Source: Saccharicrinis sp041595375 | GTDB taxonomy: Bacteria > Bacteroidota > Bacteroidia > Bacteroidales > Marinilabiliaceae | Direction: 5' to 3' | Assembly: GCA_041595375.1 (NCBI GenBank) | Contig: JBFHKL010000213.1 | Coordinates: 1 to 7,152, forward strand | DNA: 7,152 nucleotides | Part shown: positions 1 through 5,560 of the stretch, one piece after another | How the letters are laid out: every line of letters starts with the position of its first letter | Position numbering within the stretch: the first letter of the stretch is position 1 | Translations under genes and position numbers: made by a program | The notes under the pieces: generated by a model | Databases searched by the model: none | What the model was told of the DNA's origin: nothing | Seen by the model: only the letters and a program-made list of their open reading frames with translations

Positions 1-214
1 CCAGATCTTTTTCATTAAAAAACTTATCCGCAACTTTAACAATAGCTTTTTTCCCAAAACGTTTACTCCCCAGGTTTGTACCAAATGTGATCAGGTTATT
101 ACATTTATCCAACCCTAAGATACTAATTACTTTAAATAATTTATCTGCGGGAATATGATCAATTACAGTACCTTCTTTTATAGCACTTACGCTTAATTCT
201 TTTTTCTTAATCAT
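1..214 (-). CDS. pyrI: Aspartate carbamoyltransferase regulatory subunit PyrI (partial, C-terminus beyond window)
   Basis: Regulatory chain of aspartate carbamoyltransferase. It binds nucleotide effectors and holds the catalytic trimers together in the cytoplasm. Only the first 71 residues are in the window, translated from an ATG at 212-214. They cover most of the N-terminal allosteric (nucleotide-binding) domain. GTVIDHIPA at residues 15-23 places Asp19 and His20 exactly where the E. coli effector site has them, and Lys60 in the GKKAIVK stretch also aligns. The zinc-binding domain with its four cysteines would lie beyond the left edge and cannot be checked. The start lies 11 nt after the pyrB stop, so the two subunits are almost certainly cotranscribed. 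Identification is firm. Whether the enzyme responds to CTP/UTP or ATP cannot be told from this fragment. Confidence 0.95.
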   Translation of the reverse strand, partial: MIKKKELSVSAIKEGTVIDHIPADKLFKVISILGLDKCNNLITFGTNLGSKRFGKKAIVKVADKFFNEKDL

Positions 215-225
215 CGTTTCTTAAA

Positions 226-1137
226 TTATTTAACTAATCCTAGTATAGAAGCTATAATAGCCATTCGTGCATACACCCCATTTTCTGCCTGTTCAAAATA
301 ATAGGCCTTAGGGTTTTCATCTACATCAGTACTAATCTCATTAACTCTGGGCAGTGGATGTAGGATACGAAGATTATCCTTGGTATGATCTAACATCGCA
401 TTTTTTAGAATGTACACATTCTTCACTTTCTCATATTCTATGGAGTCGGCGAACCTTTCCTGTTGAACTCTGGTCATATATAAGATATCGGCTCTGGAGA
501 TGATATCGGTAAACTCGGTATGCTCATAAAAAGGTATCCCCTTTGAATCCAGCCAATGCTTATACTCATCGGGCATACGTAATTCATTAGGCGAGATAAA
601 ATTAAACACTGGATTAAAATGACTCATTGCCTGCAATAAACTATGCACAGTACGGCCATATTTTAAATCACCCACCATAAATATATTGAGATTTTCGAGC
701 GTCCCCTGAGTTTTCTTAATCGAATATAAATCGAGTAAGGTTTGGGTAGGATGCTGATTGGCTCCATCTCCTGCATTAATAATAGGCACCCCAGCTTCTT
801 CCGCAGCATAGCGGGCACTTCCTTCAAGAGGATGCCGCATCACTATTAAATCAGCATAATTACTTACCATTTTAATGGTATCTTTTAAGGTTTCTCCTTT
901 TGTTGTAGAAGATGATGATGCATCAAAAAAACCAATGATTCTTCCACCCAAACGATTTATGGCCGTTTCAAAACTGAGTCTTGTGCGGGTAGATGGTTCA
1001 AAAAACAAACAGGCTATAACCTTATTTTTTAACAAATCCTGATTAGGGTTTTCTTCAAATGAAGATGCTAAATCGACAATTTGAAGTATCTCCTCTTTGG
1101 AGAAATCATTAATGGAGACTAAACTTTGGTTCTTCAT
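226..1137 (-). CDS. pyrB: Aspartate carbamoyltransferase catalytic subunit PyrB
   Basis: Catalyses carbamoyl phosphate + L-aspartate to N-carbamoyl-L-aspartate, the committed step of pyrimidine synthesis. The 303-residue length is normal for the family. The carbamoyl-phosphate loop FEPSTRTR is at residues 46-53. The 70s-80s loop carries Lys80 in SSSTTKGE. Other active-site residues visible are Arg101, the HPTQ motif (His129, Gln132), Arg162 in YGRTVHSL, Arg223 in the aspartate-binding MTRVQQERF, and the HPLPR loop at 260-264. No key residue is missing. The ATG at 1135-1137 gives the normal N-terminus (MKNQSLVSI...). It is followed after 11 nt by pyrI, which fits the PyrB-PyrI dodecamer class of the enzyme. 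Upstream is a long structured leader with an intrinsic terminator, suggesting attenuation control of both genes. Confidence 0.98.
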   Translation of the reverse strand: MKNQSLVSINDFSKEEILQIVDLASSFEENPNQDLLKNKVIACLFFEPSTRTRLSFETAINRLGGRIIGFFDASSSSTTKGETLKDTIKMVSNYADLIVMRHPLEGSARYAAEEAGVPIINAGDGANQHPTQTLLDLYSIKKTQGTLENLNIFMVGDLKYGRTVHSLLQAMSHFNPVFNFISPNELRMPDEYKHWLDSKGIPFYEHTEFTDIISRADILYMTRVQQERFADSIEYEKVKNVYILKNAMLDHTKDNLRILHPLPRVNEISTDVDENPKAYYFEQAENGVYARMAIIASILGLVK

Positions 1138-1239
1138 CTATTACGTATTAGTACCCGTGCATAGTTCACCTATGGCAATTACACAAAGGATTTATATTAT
1201 ATGAATGGATTATTTTTAATCGGAAATTTAATGAAATAT

Positions 1240-1277
1240 CCCTATACCTTCCTACATCAAAACATCTGGCTATAGGG
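1240..1277 (-). other. Second stem-loop in the pyrBI leader
   Basis: CCCTATA and TATAGGG form exact inverted repeats at 1271-1277 and 1240-1246. Allowing one bulged G, the pairing can extend by CC/GG to nine base pairs around a loop of about 19 nt. The 5' arm begins one nucleotide after the T-run of the terminator, so the two hairpins stand in tandem. No T-run follows, so this is not a second terminator. It may be a structural part of the leader or may protect the pyrBI mRNA 5' region. The function is unknown. Confidence 0.5.
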
Positions 1278-1278
1278 C

Positions 1279-1304
1279 AAAAAAAAGACCTAGATAAATA
1301 GGTC
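1279..1304 (-). terminator. Intrinsic terminator / candidate attenuator in the pyrBI leader
   Basis: On the minus strand GACCTA and TAGGTC form a 6-bp stem around a 6-nt loop (TTTATC), directly followed by eight T residues (1286 to 1279) and then GCCC. This is a standard intrinsic terminator. It lies about 120 nt after the candidate promoter and 141 nt before the pyrB ATG. No conventional gene ends just upstream of it, so the only sensible transcript for it to stop is the pyrBI leader. The stem is short, which suits a regulated, partial terminator. T-rich sequence lies just upstream, as in the UTP-sensitive enterobacterial pyrBI attenuator. Confidence 0.7.
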
Positions 1305-1359
1305 AACAGCAAAAGAAAATTAAATAATAAGAAAGAGAAATAAGTACGAACACCATCAT
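1303..1359 (-). CDS. Candidate pyrBI leader peptide (18 aa, speculative)
   Basis: A mini-ORF encoding MMVFVLISLSYYLIFFCC is read through the T-rich tract. Its TGA stop (1303-1305) shares two bases with the 5' arm of the terminator hairpin, so a ribosome that reached the stop would block folding of the terminator. Its ATG overlaps, as ATGA, the stop of another 12-codon frame (1356-1394, MQKTGRYGLSFL), an arrangement typical of coupled translation. A third frame, open from ATG 1420 to 1166, runs through the hairpin instead and is an alternative leader frame. No clear Shine-Dalgarno sequence is seen, which is normal in Bacteroidota and leaves the choice of frame open. The U-rich codons could arise by chance from the T-rich DNA. 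Confidence 0.3.
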   Translation of the reverse strand: MMVFVLISLSYYLIFFCC

Positions 1360-1429
1360 AAAAATGACAATCCGTACCTGCCGGTTTTCTGCATCTGGAT
1401 ATAAAAAATACTGTATTCATTCCAGAGCT

Positions 1430-1461
1430 TAAAGTTAATATAAAAATCATAATTGATTCAA
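1430..1461 (-). promoter_or_regulatory. Candidate promoter of the pyrBI leader transcript
   Basis: On the minus strand a TTG (1459-1461) stands 21 nt before TAACTTTA (1430-1437). This fits the Bacteroidota sigma-A pattern TTG-N17-23-TAnnTTTG with one mismatch in the -7 element. Transcription would begin near 1424, giving a leader of about 285 nt before pyrB. No good alternative was found between the terminator and pyrB: TAAATTTC follows the second hairpin, but its nearest TTG is 27 nt upstream. Confidence 0.5.
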
Positions 1462-1483
1462 GTTTTTTTTACAACTTTTAAAA

Positions 1484-1512
1484 TTAATATCAACTTAATA
1501 AAACTATTTTTG
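1484..1512 (+). promoter_or_regulatory. Candidate promoter of the EamA transporter gene
   Basis: TATTTTTG at 1505-1512 matches the Bacteroidota -7 consensus TAnnTTTG exactly. At the correct upstream distance there is only TTA (1484-1486), not TTG, so the -33 element is weak. Transcription would start around 1518, about 35 nt before the TTG start codon of the transporter. The region is AT-rich and chance matches are likely. Confidence 0.4.
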
Positions 1513-1552
1513 CGATCTGTTCATCCTGAATATTTAATCAAAGATTTAAGCA

Positions 1553-2449
1553 TTGGAAAGATCGTATACTAAGAGTTTAACTTTAATGCACTTTATTGTG
1601 CTTATTTATGGTTTCACAGCTATTTTAGGCAAATTAATTGAGATGAATGCTATACAAATGGTATGGTATCGTATGCTTTTTGCTATTATTGGGCTGTATA
1701 TTTTTATAAAGACAAAAAATACCAGCATAAAAATTCCTAGCAAGGACATACTAAAATTACTAGGAATAGGTCTGGTGGTTGCGGCACATTGGATTGCTTT
1801 TTTTGGTGCCATCAAAATATCGAATATCTCGGTTACTCTTGGGGTGTTAGCTTCCGGAACTCTGTTTGCCAGTATTCTTGAACCTATTTTTTTTAAACAA
1901 AAGGTGAACTGGATAGAATTTCTCATTGGAATACTTATTGTTTTTGGTTTGTATTTAATATTTAGCTACGAAATCAATTATGTGGAAGGAATTATTGTGG
2001 CATTATTGGCTGCTTTACTGGCTACAATCTTTACTATTTTAAATAAATCCTATACCACAAAACTCGTCCCTTCTGTCATCAGTTTCTATGAAATGCTTGG
2101 TGGGTTTTTAGGCATTACTTTCTATTTAATTATCAAGCAACAATTTAACAAAGAACTACTCTCCCCTACTGTTTCTGATATTATTTATATGATGTTATTA
2201 GGTATAGTATGTACCGCTTTTGCCTTTGCGGCAAGTGTAGATGTTATGAAAGAATTAACCGCTTATACAGTTATTTTAGCGGTAAACATGGAGCCTGTAT
2301 ACGGTATTATACTGGCTTATTTTATTTTTGGAGACTCAGAACACATGAGCACAGGCTTTTATATGGGAACAATAGTTATTTTACTTTCTGTTTTTCTTTA
2401 TCCCTGGCTAAAAGCACGAATTAAAAAGCAAGCACGATTAAGAAATTGA
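1553..2449 (+). CDS. EamA/DMT-family inner-membrane transporter
   Basis: A 298-residue membrane protein of the drug/metabolite transporter superfamily (EamA type). About ten hydrophobic helices are visible, near residues 10-28, 35-53, 66-86, 94-112, 120-138, 143-163, 172-194, 208-228, 238-260 and 264-286, with a basic C-terminal tail. The two-fold internal repeat shows in the Glu-Pro motifs at equivalent places: LASGTLFASILEPIFF (about 99-114) and LAVNMEPVYGIILAYF (about 242-257). Members export amino acids or other small metabolites, but the substrate cannot be read from sequence. The frame opens with TTG at 1553. An ATG at 1586 (residue 12) would still include the whole first helix, so the start is uncertain. 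The gene stands alone on the plus strand, divergent from pyrBI and convergent with the PatB-like gene, and shows no functional link to either. Confidence 0.9.
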   Translation: MERSYTKSLTLMHFIVLIYGFTAILGKLIEMNAIQMVWYRMLFAIIGLYIFIKTKNTSIKIPSKDILKLLGIGLVVAAHWIAFFGAIKISNISVTLGVLASGTLFASILEPIFFKQKVNWIEFLIGILIVFGLYLIFSYEINYVEGIIVALLAALLATIFTILNKSYTTKLVPSVISFYEMLGGFLGITFYLIIKQQFNKELLSPTVSDIIYMMLLGIVCTAFAFAASVDVMKELTAYTVILAVNMEPVYGIILAYFIFGDSEHMSTGFYMGTIVILLSVFLYPWLKARIKKQARLRN

Positions 2450-2489
2450 AAGTTTATAGTCAAAAATATTTTAGCAGCTGTTAGCTATT

Positions 2490-2535
2490 GGCAGCCACAT
2501 GTCTTTGGTAAAGGCACCAAAGCAAAATGACTGCC
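2490..2535. other. Hairpin between convergent genes
   Basis: CTTTGGT (2503-2509) and ACCAAAG (2516-2522) form a perfect 7-bp stem with a 6-nt loop. An outer GGCAG/CTGCC pair (2490-2494, 2531-2535) may extend it. It lies between the stops of the EamA gene and the PatB-like gene, where a bidirectional terminator would be expected. Neither strand has a T-run after it, so it is at best a weak or factor-aided terminator or an mRNA 3' end stabiliser. Confidence 0.35.
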
Positions 2536-2552
2536 TGCAGATGACTCATTTA

Positions 2553-3740
2553 TTATCTTTGATTCAGGAAATAATTACGCACTTTTAGTATTCTCTCCAT
2601 ACCCTCCTGAATAATAGCTTTAGGGGAACCAATATTCAAACGCAGAAAACCAGCTCCTTCCTGTCCAAAGGACAGACCATCGTTCAAGCCTACTTTACCA
2701 ATCTGAATCATTGTTTTTTTAAGCTCGGCATGAGGGATATCCCATTTTCTAAAGTCAAGCCACAATAAATAGGTAGCCTCTGGCAGCACAAAACCCACCT
2801 CAGGCATTTCCTTATGAATAAAGTCCTGAACCAACAGAGCATTTCCTTCCAGGTATTTCTTCAACTCAAGCAACCACTCCGCGCCACTATTATAGGCTGC
2901 TGTTAGAGCAATTCCTCCAAACAAATTACCCATATGCATCTGAGAAGCATTCAGTCGTTTTTCGAAACGCAATCTGATATTTGGATCCGATATAACAGCA
3001 TACGCAGTAGACAATCCTGCAATATTAAAAGTCTTACTTGGAGCCATAGCAGTAATAATTCTATCACCTAACGCTGGAAATAAATCGGCCAATACCAGGT
3101 GCTTGTGACCAAATAAACATAAATCATTATGAATTTCGTCAGACACAATCATTAAATTATATTTTATACAAATCTCTGCAATACGTTTTAACTCATCGTA
3201 TTTCCAGGCTCTTCCAACAGGATTATGGGGATTTGAAAAGAAAAATAATTTGGTTTTAGGATCGCTTGCCTGCTCTTCCAATAAATCAAAATCTATGGTA
3301 TAGTATCCATTTGTCTCAATTAGCACGTTCTGAATGAGTTCCCTATTATTATCCTTTACAATAGAATGAAAAGGTGGATAAACAGGTGTTTGTATAATCA
3401 CCTTATCCCCTTCTTCGGTAAATTCATTAATAGCTATTACTAAGGCCGCCAACACACCAGGAATAAACTTAATCCATTCCTCCTTAGTACTCCATTGGTG
3501 TTGGGTTTCTAACCAATGAATTATAGCACCTGAAAATTTGCTGTCACGAATAGTATACCCATAAATTTCATGAGCAGCTCTATCCTCAATAGCTTTAATC
3601 ACAGCCTGTGGAGCCTTAAAATCCATATCGGCTACCCAAAGGGGTAAAACATCATTTGTTCCAAAAAACAATTCTCTCAGCTCTAATTTATAGGCATCAG
3701 TTCCCTCACGTTTTATTAATTCATCAAAATTAAAAGGCAT
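2553..3740 (-). CDS. PatB/MalY-family PLP-dependent C-S lyase/aminotransferase
   Basis: A 395-residue fold-type I PLP enzyme of the MalY/PatB branch of class I/II aminotransferases. Family members act mainly as cystathionine beta-lyases (cystathionine to homocysteine, pyruvate and ammonia) or related cysteine-S-conjugate beta-lyases. Visible landmarks are LPLWVADMDF near the N-terminus (residues 32-41), YGYT (60-63), SNPHNPVGR (169-177, with the PLP-binding Asn173), SDEIHNDL (200-207, Asp201 to the pyridine nitrogen), the Schiff-base lysine Lys236 in APSKTFNIAGL, and Arg367 in RLNIGSP for the substrate carboxylate. The length is normal and the active site looks intact. The ATG start (3738-3740) lies only 36 nt after the terminator of the upstream lipoprotein gene, and no clear promoter is seen in that gap. 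The exact substrate (methionine synthesis or sulfur salvage) cannot be decided from sequence. Confidence 0.9.
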   Translation of the reverse strand: MPFNFDELIKREGTDAYKLELRELFFGTNDVLPLWVADMDFKAPQAVIKAIEDRAAHEIYGYTIRDSKFSGAIIHWLETQHQWSTKEEWIKFIPGVLAALVIAINEFTEEGDKVIIQTPVYPPFHSIVKDNNRELIQNVLIETNGYYTIDFDLLEEQASDPKTKLFFFSNPHNPVGRAWKYDELKRIAEICIKYNLMIVSDEIHNDLCLFGHKHLVLADLFPALGDRIITAMAPSKTFNIAGLSTAYAVISDPNIRLRFEKRLNASQMHMGNLFGGIALTAAYNSGAEWLLELKKYLEGNALLVQDFIHKEMPEVGFVLPEATYLLWLDFRKWDIPHAELKKTMIQIGKVGLNDGLSFGQEGAGFLRLNIGSPKAIIQEGMERILKVRNYFLNQR

Positions 3741-3776
3741 ACTTACAATATCTCTTGATTAGAAAATAATTTAAAT

Positions 3777-3805
3777 AAAAAAACCCGATGTAAAACACCG
3801 GGTTT
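3777..3805 (-). terminator. Intrinsic terminator after the lipoprotein gene
   Basis: In the minus-strand transcript, AAACCCGGTGT (3805-3795) pairs with ACATCGGGTTT (3791-3781) as an 11-bp stem with one G-U wobble and a 3-nt loop. A T-run of seven closes it, three of them within the stem (3783 to 3777). It begins 21 nt after the lipoprotein stop. It marks the end of the GDP-fucose/lipoprotein transcript and separates it from the PatB-like gene. The wobble pair sits in the minus-strand RNA, which supports this orientation. Confidence 0.9.
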
Positions 3806-3826
3806 GCAATATAATTATTATTACTA

Positions 3827-4300
3827 TTAATTACCAATATTCACATCAACTGTTTCTGTCTCTACATTACCAGCAGCATCGGAACAGGTGATGGTTAACG
3901 TATATACTCCGGTATATACATCTGAAGGAATTCCACTTGGATCGGTATCAAAAATAGCTTGATCAACCGCATACTCTGTACCACTAAGCATAATGGTATC
4001 ATTATCCGGCTCCCAGGGTTCATCATCAATACCGTTTGTGCTAGAAGTACCTGAAGATGCTTGATCCTCCAATGAAAAAACAACTTGTTTTAGTTCAACA
4101 TCATCGGAAAATGTACCCTCATAATAAAAAAGGCCACCAATGGCGAAATCTTCATCATCTACAGGAACCGTAGTCGAAATAGTTGGGCTTGTTGTGTCCT
4201 TTGTTGATTCCTCATCTGAATCATCATCACTTCCACAGGCAGAAAACAATAATGCACCCATGATAAAAAAATAAATCATCTTTGGAAAGGATATTTTCAT
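3827..4300 (-). CDS. Acidic, probably surface-exposed lipoprotein with Ig-like/DUF4625-like domain
   Basis: A 157-residue predicted lipoprotein. The start chosen is the ATG at 4298-4300, because it gives a proper type II signal peptide: MKISFPK, a hydrophobic stretch, then the lipobox LLFSAC with acylated Cys22. The open frame upstream to 4396 would bury this signal and overlap fcl. Directly after the cysteine comes GSDDD, matching the Ser-(Asp/Glu)3 type export signal of Bacteroides surface lipoproteins. The mature part has about 32 Asp/Glu and only two Lys and no Arg. The segments GTFSDDVELKQVVFSLED and YTLTITCSDAAGN look like beta strands of an immunoglobulin-like module. The general pattern resembles DUF4625-type Bacteroidota lipoproteins, but this was not tested by search. 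The function is unknown. It has its own promoter and terminator, and lies 64 nt after fcl. Confidence 0.85.
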   Translation of the reverse strand: MKISFPKMIYFFIMGALLFSACGSDDDSDEESTKDTTSPTISTTVPVDDEDFAIGGLFYYEGTFSDDVELKQVVFSLEDQASSGTSSTNGIDDEPWEPDNDTIMLSGTEYAVDQAIFDTDPSGIPSDVYTGVYTLTITCSDAAGNVETETVDVNIGN

Positions 4301-4329
4301 TGTAAGCAGTTTTAAATAGATTAGATCAA

Positions 4330-4359
4330 CAAATATATTAATTTTTCCATCCTTAACAA
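4330..4359 (-). promoter_or_regulatory. Consensus Bacteroidota promoter for the lipoprotein gene
   Basis: TTG (4357-4359), a 19-nt spacer and TATATTTG (4330-4337) match the Bacteroidota sigma-A consensus TTG-N17-23-TAnnTTTG with no mismatch. It lies just after the fcl stop codon, and transcription would start about 20-25 nt before the lipoprotein ATG. The lipoprotein can therefore be expressed separately from the polysaccharide genes. This also supports the start at 4300 rather than the longer frame. Confidence 0.75.
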
Positions 4360-4364
4360 GCCTT

Positions 4365-5459
4365 CTATAGAACATATTGCTTAAATACCTGATCAATACC
4401 TTCTTTTAAATCAGTTTGAGCATTCCAACCCAACTGGTTTAATTTTGAAACATTTAATAATTTCTGAAAGGTCCCATCTGGTTTAGTGATATCCCATTTT
4501 AATTGGCCAGTAAATCCAACAACCTCTTTAACTAACTCTGCTAATTCTTTAATGGACTGATCGACCCCAACTCCAATATTAATATGTGTATTACGTATTT
4601 CCTTTTCTTCAGTTATCAGATCAGTAAAATCAACTTTTTGCATAATATACACACAAGCATCTGCCATATCATCAGAATGCAGAAATTCCCGACGAGGATT
4701 CCCTGTTCCCCATAATTGAACAAAAACTTCCTGTTCTGAAGTTTCATGATTCAAAACCTGAATACCATATTTAGCCAAAACAGTCAGTATATTTTCTTTA
4801 GTAGAATCTCCTGAAACCCCTTCAATTACTTTTTTATTCAGGTCGTTTTCAATGGCTTTCCAATCGTTATTTTTCAAGCATTTACCCAAATACATCTTAC
4901 GTATTAATGCTGGCAGCACATGCGATTTCTCTAAATCATAATTATCATTAGGTCCGTATAGATTAGTAGGCATAACCGAAATAAAATTCGTACCATACTG
5001 TAAATTATACGACTCACACATCTTAATACCTGCAATTTTAGCTATAGCATAAGGCTCATTAGTAAATTCAAGTATATCGGTAAGTAAATAATCTTCCTGA
5101 ATAGGTTGTGGACAAGCTTTAGGATAAATACACGAGCTACCCAGAAATAATAATTTCTTCACCCCAGCCTTGTAAGCTTGATGAATAACATTATTTTGAA
5201 TTTGAATATTTTCGTAAATAAAATCGGCTCTATACGTATTATTAGCAACAATACCCCCCACTTTAGCAGCAGCCAGAAAAACATAATCTGGTTTTTCTGT
5301 TTGGAAAAATTCTTTAACGGCTGCAGAATCCTTTAAATCCAATTCATTTCTGGTTTTAACAAGAATATTATTAAAACCCTTCTGTTGCAGATTTCTCACA
5401 ATAGCTGAACCAACCAATCCCCGGTGACCAGCCACAAAAATCTTACTATCTAATTCCAT
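4365..5459 (-). CDS. fcl: GDP-L-fucose synthase (GDP-4-keto-6-deoxymannose 3,5-epimerase/4-reductase)
   Basis: Turns GDP-4-keto-6-deoxy-D-mannose, the product of Gmd, into GDP-L-fucose by 3,5-epimerisation and NADPH reduction in the cytoplasm. It is a 364-residue short-chain dehydrogenase fold protein. The nucleotide-binding GHRGLVG is at residues 11-17. The catalytic triad is Ser108 (GSSCIYP), Tyr137 and Lys141 (YAIAK). The epimerase acid/base pair is Cys110 and His180. Each is offset by one from E. coli WcaG. Compared with that roughly 320-residue enzyme there is an extra segment of about 40-50 residues around 195-245, before the conserved WGTGNPRREFLHSDDMA. Such an insert is common in the Bacteroidota form. 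The gene is 101 nt downstream of gmd and shares its strand, completing the two-step pathway. Fucose would go into capsule, O-antigen or glycoprotein glycans. Confidence 0.96.
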   Translation of the reverse strand: MELDSKIFVAGHRGLVGSAIVRNLQQKGFNNILVKTRNELDLKDSAAVKEFFQTEKPDYVFLAAAKVGGIVANNTYRADFIYENIQIQNNVIHQAYKAGVKKLLFLGSSCIYPKACPQPIQEDYLLTDILEFTNEPYAIAKIAGIKMCESYNLQYGTNFISVMPTNLYGPNDNYDLEKSHVLPALIRKMYLGKCLKNNDWKAIENDLNKKVIEGVSGDSTKENILTVLAKYGIQVLNHETSEQEVFVQLWGTGNPRREFLHSDDMADACVYIMQKVDFTDLITEEKEIRNTHINIGVGVDQSIKELAELVKEVVGFTGQLKWDITKPDGTFQKLLNVSKLNQLGWNAQTDLKEGIDQVFKQYVL

Positions 5460-5503
5460 AATTTGTTGTTTTACACTGCATTTAAACTATAAAATCCTCT
5501 AGA

Positions 5504-5539
5504 GCACACTAATTAATATAAAATAACGAATTAGTATGC
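5504..5539 (-). other. Intercistronic hairpin between gmd and fcl
   Basis: In the minus-strand RNA, GCATACTAATT (5539-5529) pairs with AATTAGTGTGC (5514-5504) over 11 bp around a 14-nt U-rich loop. The one non-Watson-Crick position is a G-U wobble in this strand but a C-A mismatch in the other, which favours an RNA role in the gmd-fcl transcript. The nearest T-run (TTTTA) is about nine nucleotides further on, so it is not a convincing terminator. It could be a processing or stability element or a partial terminator. Confidence 0.45.
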
Positions 5540-5560
5540 CATAAGGATATTTGAGAATGT

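Larger units (their letters stand above)
1138..1552. other. Gene-free region holding pyrBI leader and divergent promoters
   Basis: This 415-base gap separates pyrB (leftward) from the EamA transporter (rightward). On the minus strand, in transcription order, it holds a candidate promoter (1430-1461), two overlapping mini-ORFs (1356-1394 and 1303-1359), a T-rich tract (about 1306-1352), an intrinsic terminator (1279-1304), a second stem-loop (1240-1277) and about 100 nt of AT-rich leader before pyrB. A weaker plus-strand promoter for the transporter lies near 1505. A minus-strand open frame runs through 1166-1450 but does not look like an ordinary protein. No tRNA, insertion sequence or tandem repeat is visible. 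Confidence 0.7.

Noticed and set aside
1166..1450. 94-codon minus-strand open frame upstream of pyrB as an ordinary gene
   Set aside because: It runs through the terminator hairpin, its composition follows the T-rich DNA, and it shows no family likeness. It is kept only as a possible leader frame from ATG 1420.
1606..1926. 106-codon open frame antisense to the EamA gene
   Set aside because: It lies wholly inside a clear membrane-protein gene and shows no recognisable protein; a shadow frame.
2209..2424. 71-codon open frame in another plus-strand frame of the EamA gene
   Set aside because: It overlaps the genuine frame, has Cys/Tyr-rich composition and no family likeness.
2490..2535. Classical bidirectional terminator between the convergent genes
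   Set aside because: The stem is present, but neither strand has a T-run after it; listed only as a hairpin.
3895..4083. 62-codon minus-strand frame inside the lipoprotein gene
   Set aside because: An alternative frame of a gene with a clear signal peptide; no independent support.
4301..4396. N-terminal extension of the lipoprotein frame (32 extra codons)
   Set aside because: It would overlap the fcl end, include the promoter, and bury the lipoprotein signal peptide; the ATG at 4298-4300 explains everything.
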